From: an uncultured Prevotellaceae bacterium
GTDB taxonomy: Bacteria; Bacteroidota; Bacteroidia; Bacteroidales; Bacteroidaceae
NCBI GenBank assembly: GCA_946185485.1
Contig: CAMHJQ010000010.1
Span: 1-64,000, forward strand
Length of the DNA stretch: 64,000 nucleotides
Direction of reading: 5' to 3'
Shown: positions 9,598 to 21,400 of the stretch, in pieces
Numbering within the stretch: the stretch's first letter is position 1
How the letters are laid out: each line of letters begins with the position of its first letter
Program-made: the position numbers and the translations under genes
Notes under the pieces: generated by a model
What the model was told of the DNA's origin: nothing
Databases searched by the model: none
Seen by the model: the letters and a program-made list of their open reading frames with translations, nothing else

Positions 9598-12500
9598 ATG
9601 ACGACAACGATACGACATAGATACACTACTACGAAGCTGTTGCTTCTGCTCCTGCTGATGATGGTGGGAGTCTGCGAGACGTGGGCGACTCATTCATACT
9701 ATACGCAGAACTATGAGAGCCAGAGTGATGCCAGTTTGTGGTCATCTGTGAACTATCCAGGCGGTCTTTCACTTGTCACAGGTGATGCCACTTATGGTAA
9801 ATATATCAAGTTTGCACAGTCGGGAGATGGCTTAAGCGGACCTCGAACAGCCTATACGAATTTCAGTATCTCAGAATGGCCATATTCTTCATATACCATC
9901 GAGTTTGATGCCTCTTTAAAAACTTGTAATACTTCTGGTCATGCCACAGAACTGGTAGTCGCATCCGAGGGTTATGAACTGGCAGGTAACCAGTATTTTG
10001 CCGACACCAACGATGATAACAACAACTTTTTGTTTATGCTGAAAAGCAATGGTACGGCTAATTCAACTACCTACGTTATCAATAGAACAACAGATGAGGT
10101 GGTCATTGCTGCTGATACTTGGTTCCACGTTAAACTTGTCGTCGACATTACTAACCGCCAAGTCAATTACACCCTCACTGGTGGAGCATCTGCGTCGGGT
10201 ACCTACAATATAACCGATGGTACGAGCATGGAGGCAAAGGCGCTTGTGGCAACCATTGGCAAGGGATCTTACGGCACAGTGACCGTTGACAACATCAACA
10301 TTTATAGTATCTGGTATTACTTGAAGACCGACACCGACATCCCAACAACGCTAGTCAGCACAGGCGGTGCAGAAGGAGTAACTGTGACTCATCCATATCC
10401 ACATTATGTATTGAGCGGCACAACACTCTATCGTTACCCGTCAACGGGTGTCAACCCCAACTATGGAAAGACCTTCACGCTGACCTCTACGGACAATCAA
10501 GAGGTTATCCTTATACATGATGCTACAGTTAGTAACGTAGCTGCCTATCGGGAGGCTGAAGACTTTATGATGCCTGTTACCGGCAACAACTATCTCTATA
10601 TCCGCTGTTCTAATACGCAGGGTGCGTACGCTAACGCTTATGTCGATGCACTTACTCTTCCACAGGGCGTTTATACGCTAACCACTGCATCCTATGCAAA
10701 TAATAGCACGACTTTCAACTTCAAGGTGGGCAGCGATGTGGTATTTACACATACGGGCAATGGGGGTTGGCATGAGACCACCAGTAACAATATCCAGATT
10801 TCTGCCAATACTCCTGTTCAGGTGATTGGCGGTAGCCGTAACTATGGTTTGGACTACGTCTTTGCTAAAGCACAGTTTGCCTATCTGCCGGCATCTGGTG
10901 AGCTGGCAAAGGGTTCGAATACTACTCCGACTTTGGTTAACAATCTGTCGATGGAGGGACATACTGTATCCTACGCTTCAAGCAATCAAGCTGTGGCAAC
11001 AGTAAACGCTTCTACTGGAGAGATAACAGCTAATCATAATGGCACTGCTGTTATTACTGCATCATATAAGTATGGTGATAATGTAATAAACACTGCCACT
11101 TATACGATAACGGTGACTGGTGAGACGACAGGAACCTATACCTTTACACCAGGCTCTCAGACAACTTCTGAAACCTTTACCGTGACGGGAGTAGGCAGTT
11201 TGCCACAAACTATAGACGGCAATATGATGAAGCTATCGTTCGGTGCAGAAAATGAGGTGCAGGTTGTGGAGTCTATACAAGGTTCATCAACAACAGAACT
11301 TGGTGTCAGAGGTATTGACATTAATGGTTATTCTCATGTCTATGTTCCTACTGATATTCCCACTATGGGTTCCTATTTTGCCATTAAGCCCAAGCAGAAT
11401 GGTGTGCTCAGTTTCAGAGGTTTTATGCTAGTTGGCAATGCTATCCGACTGACAGATGCGGATGGTACTATACTGGAACGCATCAGTGCTTCGAATGTGA
11501 CTACGAATGATTGGGCGAACTACTCATTTGGTACTCTGCTCAATAGTGGTGATACCTATTATCTGTTTGCGGAGACGGAATTTATGACTCCTCATGACGG
11601 CGAATCTACCCCCACGCTTTATTTGAACAACCTGACTTTGACTAAGACCGATGGCATTACCATCAATCTGATTGACCAGTCTTTGTTGTTCTTCCCCAAT
11701 AACAATGGTAATTTTAAACGACTGGATCGCACCATCCCTGGATTTGACATCAAATTTATGGGTGACGGTTTCAAATACGAATCATCAAAGAATTTTATTG
11801 TACGATACGATAGTAATGGTCCGGCAAACAATTATATGAAAATTATACCGCGACTGGCTTCTGGAAACGCTACAGATGTGGAGATTACTGGCGTAACACT
11901 TCTATACGCAGATGCTACCAATAGTCCGAAGGTTACCATCGCCCAGACGGAAAAGACGCTAAGGGCTTCTGATATATCCTGTGCATGGACAGGACTGACT
12001 GCCAACGATATCACCATTACGCTTACCAGCGGAAGCGGAACTTCATTCTATTTGAAAGCTGTTTCCATTACCTATTCATTAAAAAATGGTGCAACTCTCA
12101 ATATGTCGAAGCAGCCCGTAACTTTGAAATTTGAGAAAGACTGTCTCTACGGGTATGAGGGTGATAGGATAGAGAATAAGTTCTGGATTGATGAGCCTAA
12201 GGCATATTACGGTGATGTCTCTATCTATGGTAATGTGTCATATTATGGCAGTGGTTACGGTTTTTGGAATGGCAACAGTCATGAGGTGTCGAAGGTGAAG
12301 GATGATACGGATAACAAAACCTACTATAGGGATGTGGAAGCCGATCCTGATGAAGAGTACAAAATCCTTATGGGACAGGGCGTCTGTGTGTTGGAAGCCT
12401 CTACCCCTGAGACCTCTTACTTTGCTGCAGGCTATACTGGAATCCGTCTCTATAGTCGTGACTATGTGGAGGAACGCCAGCCTGGACATGAGTTGACGCT

Positions 12501-15500
12501 TGCTCCTGGTGCTACATATTCTGTGCCGGCAGCCAATGGCCTGTCGTTTGCCGTCAAGGTAAGTGCTGGCAGTATTTCGTTGACAGGTACAGATGCTACG
12601 CCGTTAGAGGCCATGATAGAGGATGCAGTTTTCCAAACGACAGCTACAGGAACTTCAGTCACCATCACCAATACGGGTGGAGCCGATATTACTATCAAGC
12701 GGATAGAAGTCAGCCGCAAGAAACCCACGTTGGACTTCGGCTATAGAGGTGCCGTGGGTGCCGATGATAGGGTTTTGTTTACTGGTTGGAGCTATATGCC
12801 GACAGACTTTGTCGTGACGGGCGAAACGAACGAGGCCAGTAAATATGAAACCACTGGCACATACGCCATCACACAGGCTGTCAGCGGTGTGACATTGGTA
12901 GATCCTGCAACCGGTCAGCTGAATATAGATGAAACAGCCTATACGGGTGTGCTTGAGGTAACGCTGACCGTGAACCCCAAGAACGAATATAAGGCCGACT
13001 ATGCCCCCATCACCAAGACATTGAAGTTGAAGGTTGTCGATGGCATGTGGGACTTCCGTACCTATAGCCGAGATGAACACTATACTATGTACAATAGTGA
13101 GGGTTGGGGAGGACAAGTAGGTGGCTGGTATGCCGCCCGTGACAATGCTGAGTTTGCAGACATCCTTCGTAATGATGGTACTCCACTGCCTCGTGCTTTG
13201 GCTCTGCAGACCAAGGGCAAGCACCGCCTATTGCATACTGATCACGGTTACCTACACCTGCAGGGACAGGGCTCTGGCTCCTCAGCGTCGGCTAATGGTG
13301 GCGGACAACTGCTAGTACCTGTCAAGGCGGGAATGCTGGTTGAAGTGAATAGCTACTCAGAGGATCTTCTGTCAGAGATGGAGATTGATGGTGTCACCGA
13401 TCTGGAAGGCAACGATGTGACAATGTTCTATGTAGACCCTGCTGTGGCTTCACAGTACTTCCTGGCCAAGAGTGACGGCTACGTCATCGTCCGCAACCCG
13501 TCAACCAACCTCGACCTGCACATTAAATATATCAAGGTATCGGCAGAGATGGCTTTCGAGTATGGCAATGTCACCTATGTCGATGCTCAGGTAGGCAAGT
13601 GGACTAACAGAGTCATGAACCAGGGAACAACGACGATAGGGTATACATTTTCAAATACAACAAGTACTCCTGTTTCTGAAATTGATTCATCTACAGGCGA
13701 GGTGACGATTGGCTCTGGTCAATATGGTGTGTTTACCGTAACAGCAGAAGGTAGTGGTTCAGGCGTGTTAGCCGGCAAGACGGACTCTTATACAGCCAAT
13801 GTCATTGGATTGGGCTTTACCTCTGCTTCTAAAACAATATCAGCAGGCGGAACTTTTGAGCTGAAGGATTGTATAACTACATATAAAGGAACCAACGGCA
13901 ATGACGATGCGACGCTGAAAAATTTGGTGAAATTCGAACTCGTTCGTCAGATGCCTTCAGTAACGTTGTCGGGCAGCACGCTGACCATCGAGGGTGTGCA
14001 GACGGTTACAGTCAAGGCTACGTTAGGCGCTATCGAAAAGACATTCACCTGCGAAGTGACGGGTGGAACTCTGGCTGATGGTCTGAACCCCGTCATTGCC
14101 AACGATGTTGAGTCTTATACCATAACAATTACTGGTGGAGATGCCAGCTCCCACAAGTTTAAGGTCAAGCAAATGTACGATGCCATTATGGGTGATCTGA
14201 AGACATCAGCGTCTACGTTGCGTTTCAATGGTGAAGATGTTTCAGACAAGGAGGCAGACTATACCATTTCCAGTTCAACATTGACAATCACCGGCTTCAG
14301 CACTATCAAGAAGGGTGGCGTTATTCCTATCTATGCCAGCTATGATTATAGTTCGACTACCTATAATATTATGGGCACGCTTACTGTGGCTTACACCAGC
14401 CACACGTGGAACTTCCAGCATAACCTGTTGACAGTATCGGATGCTACTCATGGCTATACGGGTCTTGGTGGCTGGCAAACAGCTGACGGCTCGAAGACTG
14501 AAGCTTGGAATAGCACTTATGCCACCATTGACCAACCTACTGATGACGGTGACCATAAAGATTCCTACAACTGGAAGTTCGTGCGTAAGATAGGCGGCCA
14601 TACCGAGGGCTCGATAGTCTACTACTACAACCACTCAGTAGAGGGGAATAATGCATTGGCCATTCCCGAGACTGAAGGTCTCCGCATTTTCTCGTCGCCC
14701 AGTAACAAGCAGTTAGGTGTGGAAATGATGCAGACAGGTGGCGTTGCCAATGTGCCCTACGACTGTCGCAACCTGATGGTACTGCGTGGCGGAAAGATTA
14801 CCATTCCCATGTTGAAAAAAGGACAGTGGGTAGAGGTTCGTTGGACACGTCATAAGGAAGAGATGGGTGAACGTATCGTCATGACCAATCTGAGCGATGT
14901 GGATGGTACACCGATTACGTCGACTTACAAGATAGGTAACTGTTTCTACGACCTCGGTTGGTCTACCAGTTCCTATATGTTCCAGGCTACGGAAGATGGC
15001 GATGTCAGCTTTGAGGTGGCCGACAATATCTATGTCAGCATCCAGCAGATTGTGTTGCATGAACCTGACTGGGATTTCCAGTCGAATATGGTGGAAAAGT
15101 TGAGGGGGTATGATGATACGGCATCATATACCGTTGAGCAAAAAGCTGCCTGGACAGGAGCAACGGCTCCTACCCTTGAATGGCAGTACATCTGGGACGA
15201 CCTGGATAGCCATACCATTAACATTCTCTCGAAGTCATACCAGAATGCACCAAATGCTCCGCAGGAATGGAAGTTCGAATTGGACGAGATGTTGAAGCGA
15301 TCAGGTGCAGAGATGGAGACGACTGGCCCGATGGACAGTGAGGCAACGATTACCTATAATGGCGGATGGGGCAAGCTGAAGATTACCATGACCAGCTACT
15401 CACAGAATATGAAGTATGTGGCCAATCAGAAGTCGTGGACCATCACCTTCGGACAGGCACCGAAACAGACATACCCCTATACGTGGGACTTCACGAAGTT

Positions 15501-17061
15501 CTTCACAAATACGCTGGGTTCTACCACCAATGACCTCACGTGGGCTGCTGTTGCTTACAGTGGCACAGCCAATCCGCTGCGTGTCGCCATCTATAACAAC
15601 CATTCCAGTTCTAATTACGGTTCAGGAGGATGGGCCAACAGTTACAATAAGGCCGACTACGAATCGTACTATGTGGAAGGTGCACAGCTGGTGAGCTATG
15701 GCCTACGCAATACAAACAACGGTGTGATTCGCGAAACGGCAGGTCTGGGCTTTAAACTGGACACTGATCGTAATGGTCAACCTGACCAGAATATGCTCTT
15801 GCTCAACATGACCAATACTGTTGCTACACCCCAACAGGCAGTCAACGGACAGACGTGGATAACGGATACTGGCGAAACAGATGCAGATAAGCATACCGGT
15901 AACAGCCACCTGACCATCGGCTCAGGAGGTATAATCATTGTGCCGAAACCAAATGATGCAGATCATTATAATGACTACTATATCTATATCAAGAGTAGTC
16001 ATAAGCCAACGACAATTACCAACGTTACTGACCGCAGTTCTGATGAAGAAGTGCCGACGGGTGTCTATAAGTATCAGTTCTCTGCCAATGCCAATGCTGA
16101 GTTTACATTTACCAGCGATGATAAGGCTACTGACGGCCAGTTGGGTGTTTATACCACTAATGCTACTCCCGACTCTTATCGCAAATACACCGACATCTAT
16201 GCTATCGCAGTGACGAAGGACTTCAAGACTTTGAAGCGGCTGAATGGGGTAGGCTGGGCGACGGAGAGCCGCAGCTATGATGTCGACTACACACTCAACG
16301 AACTGCTGACCACACGACCGATGCAGGCATACAGCGTGATAGCTCGAAGCAGTAACCCGATATACAGCGTAGATAAGACGAAGACCACCGTGCGACTGCA
16401 AGACCGCAACTATGTGGTGCCTGCCAAACAGGGTCTTGTGCTGAAGCAGGCAGAGAATTCGCCCGGTGCTGATGGCAGTACCTATACCGTGCGACTATTC
16501 GTGCCTGCCGTGACGACGGCCATAGAACCCGACTATTCGTTTACCAACAATCTGATGCGTCCGAACCTGACCGCTCGTGAGTTTACAACAGAGTGCGAGG
16601 ATGCCGATGGAACCGAGAATGCCAGTGGGGCCTATGTGCGCTTCATTCTCTCGGACAAGTATATGACCTGGAGAAAAGAGGGCGACAATGCCGCCACCTA
16701 TGACGAACATTTTGTTACAGGTACAGTACCAGGCTTTTACAGGATGCACAAGTTCACTAATACGACATACGATTCGGGAACGCTGACGGGAGGCAATCGT
16801 AATACACTGGCTGCAAATAAAGCTTATCTGTTATTGCGTGCAGAGAATCTGAATTATCCTTTGTGGAATTCATCTTCGCCGGCCCGCAGGTTCGACTTTG
16901 TGGGCATTGAGGGTGTGAGCGATATGGAGGATATAACCGACAACCAGGACAACTTATTTGATAACGGTACCTACAACCTGCGGGGCCAGAAAGTCAACGA
17001 TGACGGGATTCTGCCGCCAGGCATCTATATCCGCAACGGAAAGAAAATAATTGTTAAGTGA
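9598..17061 (+). CDS. Giant secreted multidomain protein (2487 residues)
   Basis: A signal peptide (TTKLLLLLLLMMVGVCETWA) is followed by a very long beta-rich region. A bacterial Ig-like (Big_2) domain is visible at about 430-510 (VSYASSNQAVATVNASTGEI), and a second Ig-like stretch at about 1325-1415. A recurring module headed by W-[DN]-F appears near 1150, 1603, 1824 and 1961 (MWDFRTYSR, TWNFQHN, DWDFQSN, TWDFTKF), followed by G-G-W/L-x-I strands. The C-terminus (about 2450-2487, YNLRGQKVNDDG ... GIYIRNGKKIIVK) resembles type IX or Por-like C-terminal sorting tails. Exported, probably cell-surface; function unknown. Only 3 bp separate it from the next fimbrillin gene. Confidence 0.8.
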   Translation: MTTTIRHRYTTTKLLLLLLLMMVGVCETWATHSYYTQNYESQSDASLWSSVNYPGGLSLVTGDATYGKYIKFAQSGDGLSGPRTAYTNFSISEWPYSSYTIEFDASLKTCNTSGHATELVVASEGYELAGNQYFADTNDDNNNFLFMLKSNGTANSTTYVINRTTDEVVIAADTWFHVKLVVDITNRQVNYTLTGGASASGTYNITDGTSMEAKALVATIGKGSYGTVTVDNINIYSIWYYLKTDTDIPTTLVSTGGAEGVTVTHPYPHYVLSGTTLYRYPSTGVNPNYGKTFTLTSTDNQEVILIHDATVSNVAAYREAEDFMMPVTGNNYLYIRCSNTQGAYANAYVDALTLPQGVYTLTTASYANNSTTFNFKVGSDVVFTHTGNGGWHETTSNNIQISANTPVQVIGGSRNYGLDYVFAKAQFAYLPASGELAKGSNTTPTLVNNLSMEGHTVSYASSNQAVATVNASTGEITANHNGTAVITASYKYGDNVINTATYTITVTGETTGTYTFTPGSQTTSETFTVTGVGSLPQTIDGNMMKLSFGAENEVQVVESIQGSSTTELGVRGIDINGYSHVYVPTDIPTMGSYFAIKPKQNGVLSFRGFMLVGNAIRLTDADGTILERISASNVTTNDWANYSFGTLLNSGDTYYLFAETEFMTPHDGESTPTLYLNNLTLTKTDGITINLIDQSLLFFPNNNGNFKRLDRTIPGFDIKFMGDGFKYESSKNFIVRYDSNGPANNYMKIIPRLASGNATDVEITGVTLLYADATNSPKVTIAQTEKTLRASDISCAWTGLTANDITITLTSGSGTSFYLKAVSITYSLKNGATLNMSKQPVTLKFEKDCLYGYEGDRIENKFWIDEPKAYYGDVSIYGNVSYYGSGYGFWNGNSHEVSKVKDDTDNKTYYRDVEADPDEEYKILMGQGVCVLEASTPETSYFAAGYTGIRLYSRDYVEERQPGHELTLAPGATYSVPAANGLSFAVKVSAGSISLTGTDATPLEAMIEDAVFQTTATGTSVTITNTGGADITIKRIEVSRKKPTLDFGYRGAVGADDRVLFTGWSYMPTDFVVTGETNEASKYETTGTYAITQAVSGVTLVDPATGQLNIDETAYTGVLEVTLTVNPKNEYKADYAPITKTLKLKVVDGMWDFRTYSRDEHYTMYNSEGWGGQVGGWYAARDNAEFADILRNDGTPLPRALALQTKGKHRLLHTDHGYLHLQGQGSGSSASANGGGQLLVPVKAGMLVEVNSYSEDLLSEMEIDGVTDLEGNDVTMFYVDPAVASQYFLAKSDGYVIVRNPSTNLDLHIKYIKVSAEMAFEYGNVTYVDAQVGKWTNRVMNQGTTTIGYTFSNTTSTPVSEIDSSTGEVTIGSGQYGVFTVTAEGSGSGVLAGKTDSYTANVIGLGFTSASKTISAGGTFELKDCITTYKGTNGNDDATLKNLVKFELVRQMPSVTLSGSTLTIEGVQTVTVKATLGAIEKTFTCEVTGGTLADGLNPVIANDVESYTITITGGDASSHKFKVKQMYDAIMGDLKTSASTLRFNGEDVSDKEADYTISSSTLTITGFSTIKKGGVIPIYASYDYSSTTYNIMGTLTVAYTSHTWNFQHNLLTVSDATHGYTGLGGWQTADGSKTEAWNSTYATIDQPTDDGDHKDSYNWKFVRKIGGHTEGSIVYYYNHSVEGNNALAIPETEGLRIFSSPSNKQLGVEMMQTGGVANVPYDCRNLMVLRGGKITIPMLKKGQWVEVRWTRHKEEMGERIVMTNLSDVDGTPITSTYKIGNCFYDLGWSTSSYMFQATEDGDVSFEVADNIYVSIQQIVLHEPDWDFQSNMVEKLRGYDDTASYTVEQKAAWTGATAPTLEWQYIWDDLDSHTINILSKSYQNAPNAPQEWKFELDEMLKRSGAEMETTGPMDSEATITYNGGWGKLKITMTSYSQNMKYVANQKSWTITFGQAPKQTYPYTWDFTKFFTNTLGSTTNDLTWAAVAYSGTANPLRVAIYNNHSSSNYGSGGWANSYNKADYESYYVEGAQLVSYGLRNTNNGVIRETAGLGFKLDTDRNGQPDQNMLLLNMTNTVATPQQAVNGQTWITDTGETDADKHTGNSHLTIGSGGIIIVPKPNDADHYNDYYIYIKSSHKPTTITNVTDRSSDEEVPTGVYKYQFSANANAEFTFTSDDKATDGQLGVYTTNATPDSYRKYTDIYAIAVTKDFKTLKRLNGVGWATESRSYDVDYTLNELLTTRPMQAYSVIARSSNPIYSVDKTKTTVRLQDRNYVVPAKQGLVLKQAENSPGADGSTYTVRLFVPAVTTAIEPDYSFTNNLMRPNLTAREFTTECEDADGTENASGAYVRFILSDKYMTWRKEGDNAATYDEHFVTGTVPGFYRMHKFTNTTYDSGTLTGGNRNTLAANKAYLLLRAENLNYPLWNSSSPARRFDFVGIEGVSDMEDITDNQDNLFDNGTYNLRGQKVNDDGILPPGIYIRNGKKIIVK

Positions 17062-17064
17062 AGC

Positions 17065-18483
17065 ATGAAGAAAGGCTATATATATATAATAATGTTCGCG
17101 TGCGCGATAGCAATGACGGGGTGTTCCGCCAGCCAGGAAGAAGGTGCTCCGACGCCTCTGCCTGACACCGGCAGTGGCACTCCCATCACCTTCGCCACGA
17201 ACCTCGACAGTGATGTGTGGCAAGACCAGCCCACCCGTTCCACCACTGGCGTCATCTCCGACCTGAAGACCATTCCCGAAGGCTTCGGCGTGATAGCCTA
17301 TCTGACTGACGACCAAACGTGGAGTGAGGCTAAGGATGCTTGGGTGACCTCAGGGGACTCAAATAAGGAATATGGAACAGGGTCGAACTTTCCCCGTCCA
17401 GACTTTATGTACGACCAGCCAGTAACCTGGAACACCACGTTGAACCGTTGGGGCTATTCGCCGATGAAGTATTGGCCTAACTCAACGGAAAATGCCACCA
17501 ATCGCTATGTCTCTTTCTTTGCATACGCTCCCTTTGTAGAAGGGTCGGTCATCAACTCAGTTAGCGGAACAGGTGTGACGGGTATGACGTGGGCTGACGA
17601 CTTGCGTCCGCACATCATATATACTGTCGACGAGGACGGTACGAACCCTGTCGACCTGCTCTGGGCACACTATGAAGATGCTACCCGTAATGGGCGGGGA
17701 CTCATCTACTACGAGGGGGAGACTGAGAAGTGGCAGGCCGTACCACTCGAATTCAAACATGCGCTGTCGTGTTTGGATGTCTATGTGCAACGCGTCTATG
17801 ATGAGCCTACCAGCTCGGGAAAAGACACTCCTGACAAGACAACCAAATTGTATATGCAACAGTTGAGTCTGGCATCAACCAACACGGCATCAAACGGCTT
17901 GTTCAAGAAGGGGCGCCTGAACCTGGAAACAGGTGAGTGGACAAGTTTTGCCGATGCTAACAACAGTTATGCTCAGACCTGGCAGGAAGGTTCGTTCTCG
18001 CTGACCTTCCCTGCGTCGGCATTCGTCGACAAACTGGCAGGAACGTTATCCACTCAAATCGAAGACATCCGCAACCAGGAACTCGAGAAATGGGGCGTGA
18101 CAACTACCGGTGTCAACAAAGACGAGCAGTTGCTCTTCAAGGCGGGGAGCGTCATGGTCATCCCACAGACCAGCGCGCTGACTATCATCCCCAGCATCAA
18201 ATATTCTATGGTGACCCGTGGTGATGAGGGCGACCTGATATATAGTCCGCTGGTCGATGCTGCAGGCAACCACTACAGCCGTGTGCTCAACGATGTGACG
18301 GGTAACGCCATATCCATTCAACTCGATGCCGGCAAGCGTTATAAGCTTGTCATCCGCATCGGTGTGGAGCATGTTGACTTCGTGGTGGACAGCGTCGAGG
18401 ACTGGGATTTCCCCATTCGTATTACTCCTATTACGTCGGGTTCCGGAGAAGATGAAATAAGTCATACGCTGAATGAAGACTAA
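17065..18483 (+). CDS. Fimbrillin-family lipoprotein (Mfa-like), copy 4
   Basis: 472 residues; the signal peptide ends AMTGC near residue 19. Landmarks: YSPMKYWPN near 131, VSFFAYAPFV near 148, DLLWAHYED near 198 and FKHALSCLDVYV near 230, then VEDWDFPI near the C-terminus. Closest in pattern to copy 1. It starts 3 bp after the 2487-residue protein and overlaps the next gene by 11 bp if that gene begins at its first ATG, so translation of the three is probably coupled. Confidence 0.84.
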   Translation: MKKGYIYIIMFACAIAMTGCSASQEEGAPTPLPDTGSGTPITFATNLDSDVWQDQPTRSTTGVISDLKTIPEGFGVIAYLTDDQTWSEAKDAWVTSGDSNKEYGTGSNFPRPDFMYDQPVTWNTTLNRWGYSPMKYWPNSTENATNRYVSFFAYAPFVEGSVINSVSGTGVTGMTWADDLRPHIIYTVDEDGTNPVDLLWAHYEDATRNGRGLIYYEGETEKWQAVPLEFKHALSCLDVYVQRVYDEPTSSGKDTPDKTTKLYMQQLSLASTNTASNGLFKKGRLNLETGEWTSFADANNSYAQTWQEGSFSLTFPASAFVDKLAGTLSTQIEDIRNQELEKWGVTTTGVNKDEQLLFKAGSVMVIPQTSALTIIPSIKYSMVTRGDEGDLIYSPLVDAAGNHYSRVLNDVTGNAISIQLDAGKRYKLVIRIGVEHVDFVVDSVEDWDFPIRITPITSGSGEDEISHTLNED

Positions 18484-21400
18484 GATGAAGAAATCAGTTA
18501 TATATCACATCCTATGTGCACTGGTATCAGCAAGCGTAATAACTGCTTGTGCTGATACGCTGGAAGAAGGACTCTCGACAAGCAGCAACGACCCTGACGG
18601 AGTGGGCTTTGCCATGCAGGTGGGTGAACAGGCTGACATGACCATCAGGGTGGGTGGGACACGGAGTAGTGCATCTGCCGACAATCAGGACGTCAGACAA
18701 CAAAGGACTGAGGCCAACCGATATGTGGCGCACCCATTGGAGGGTGATGGCTATGGATTAAAAGCCGTCAGAATGTCGCTGCCCATCGTGGGAATTCACC
18801 GTGGAGCGGTGATGGCGTCTGCGAAAGAGTCGCAGACTACGGGACAAAGCACTGACCAGACTACCCGTGCTGCCTGGGCTGACCATGTGAGTTCGGAAGA
18901 TAAGTTCCACGACTCACTGACGGTGTGGGGGTATACTCGCGATGCTGCAACAACCATCTTTGACAAGACGCTGGTGCAGCGTATCACCAACTGGCGCACG
19001 TCGCGTCACTGGCCCTTTGGCGAGACAGGACCGATGCGCTTTTATGCTGTGGCACCTTCGTTGGAGAGTATCAATATGAGCGTTGCAGATGCCGACTTTT
19101 CCACACCGCCTGTACTGACGTATACGCTCCCCGAGAAAGCCCAGGAGATGTGCGACCTGCTCTACGGAGAGTCGGGCGATATTGACATCCCTTCGTTCGG
19201 AACCGAGGCGAGCAATGAGGGAAAGGATAATAAGGTGGTGAACCTGCAGTTTCAGCATATCCTTACGGCCATCCGTTTTGCCCAGGGGCAAATTCCTTCG
19301 GACGTCACAGTCAAGAAAATCTCCATTAACAATGTGAATACCAAGGCCACGTTTGTTCCTTCGGCCGTCGATAATCTGACAGATACGAAAGGAACATGGA
19401 GCGACTTCTCTACTCCCGGAAGCTACACGATGTACGCCAGCTTTACCGGAACAGGCACTACAGCAAATACATATATCAATGATTCTGTATTCTATATGTT
19501 GCCGCAGACTATTAACGGCGGTGTGGAATTGGAAGTAGTGATAGAGTGTAAACCGAAATATACCTATAGCGAAAAGGGAACTACTCTTTATGCAGGAGAA
19601 GATAAGGTAGAACACATCCTGAAGTGTTCACTGTCGGGCGACGTATGGAGGAAAGGCTATACCGTCACCTACCTGCTGACTATCGGCGAGGTGGCTGACG
19701 GATACTACTTCGTGGCTGAGGCTCCTGCAGAAAATGCGCACAGCGATGTGGTTGAGGCCCATAATTTTACGCTGCATAGTTACCGAATGTATATAGATAA
19801 GGAAACTGATCAGGAGATAAGGACACATGGCGTGAACTGGAAAGTCGCAGGGTATTCTTTGACTGAACCTACAGAAGAGACGACGTTTACGGATGCCAAA
19901 CCCGACTGGCTCACAACTGGTATTACCGGTAATAGTTCGGGAACTGTGGGTGAATATATCGGTGGATATAATGGTCTTGCCTCGTATAACTTAGCAGCAC
20001 AGGCTGCTACCAAGAGGGGTGATCATGCTACAAACCTGTTGTCAAATAGTAATGCCAGTCAGGCTAGTTCACTTGACTTGTCTGTCATGACACCTAATGG
20101 AGAGTCAAAATCGCCGGAAACAGCGAATTGTTATATCATTAATCGTAGAGGCAGTTACAAGTTCCCGTTGGTGTATGGCAACAAAACTAGTGATGGTGAT
20201 GAGTCAGCTTACTTTGTGGACCATACAGGAGCAATCATTGCCAAGAGACTCATAAAAGATCAGATAGAAGCGAAGAATCCTGCAGCTAATGAGTATGAGA
20301 CAATTGTTACGAATGAAAAGCGGAAGCGTACAGCCTATACGTGGAATCCTGTAGCGGATGGCTCGGAACCTCAGTCGTTGCGCTCATGTTTGGTATGGGA
20401 GGATGCCGAAGGATTGATCAATTCAAGTCTGGGTATTACTTCTGAGTATATTTCTTTCACGGTCGATCGTTCTGTTCCTGCCAATGCCGTCATTGCCCTG
20501 CAGGGTAGGAAAGTGACGAAATATGAGAAGTCTACTGACAGTGGGGTAAATTGGGAGTTAGATACAGACCAGGGAACAGATGGCTACGACTTTGGTCCTT
20601 GGGAAACGCTCTGGACATGGCATATTTGGATGACCGACGAGGTATGGCCTAATTATACTGGTACAGATGATGGTGCGACGAATGCTCAGTATCTGAATAA
20701 TAATCCGGTAGGTTCTGGGAACTATATCGGAGACCATAAGGTCGCCTTTGAGAATTTTAGTGGTAACATTAACACCATCCTGCCTGTGAATCTGGGATGG
20801 GTGCCGCAGAACATGGCCTTTGCCTACTATTCAAAGCGTGAGGTATGGGTGAAACTGCAGCAGGTGGAACCGGCAGAAGGTGCTGCTACGCTGGTGGTTC
20901 ATATCGTGCAGCATGCCAAGCAACCCGAAGTGCGAGGGCAGGGGACGTTCTATCAGTGGGGCAGACCTACGGCTCTGCCGGGTTACAACTATACCGACGA
21001 CCCGGGAAAGACGAAGCGAACCATTTACCGCAATGAAGAAGTGTTCCCTGAATTTACGGTGGAAAACATCATGCATCCATACGAGGCTATCGCACAGCCA
21101 ACGAAACTGTTCCGCATAGAGAGTCAGACATCCACATGGTCGACAGCAAGGGAAAATAGTAAGAATGTGCCTTACTGGGGAGAGACAAAGACCGTCTATG
21201 ACCCATGTCCACCTGGCTTCAAGGTGCCCCATTGGATTATCTTCACAGGACTCTCGCTGACTGGTGCTACGGCAAACGAGGGAACATATCTGAATATGTG
21301 GGAGGATGCCGGTGCCAACTTCTATGGCGGTTACTTCTATGTAGTACCTCATACCAGCAGAGCGTCTTTGAAACGTTATGGTCAGACGGTGTACTTCCCA

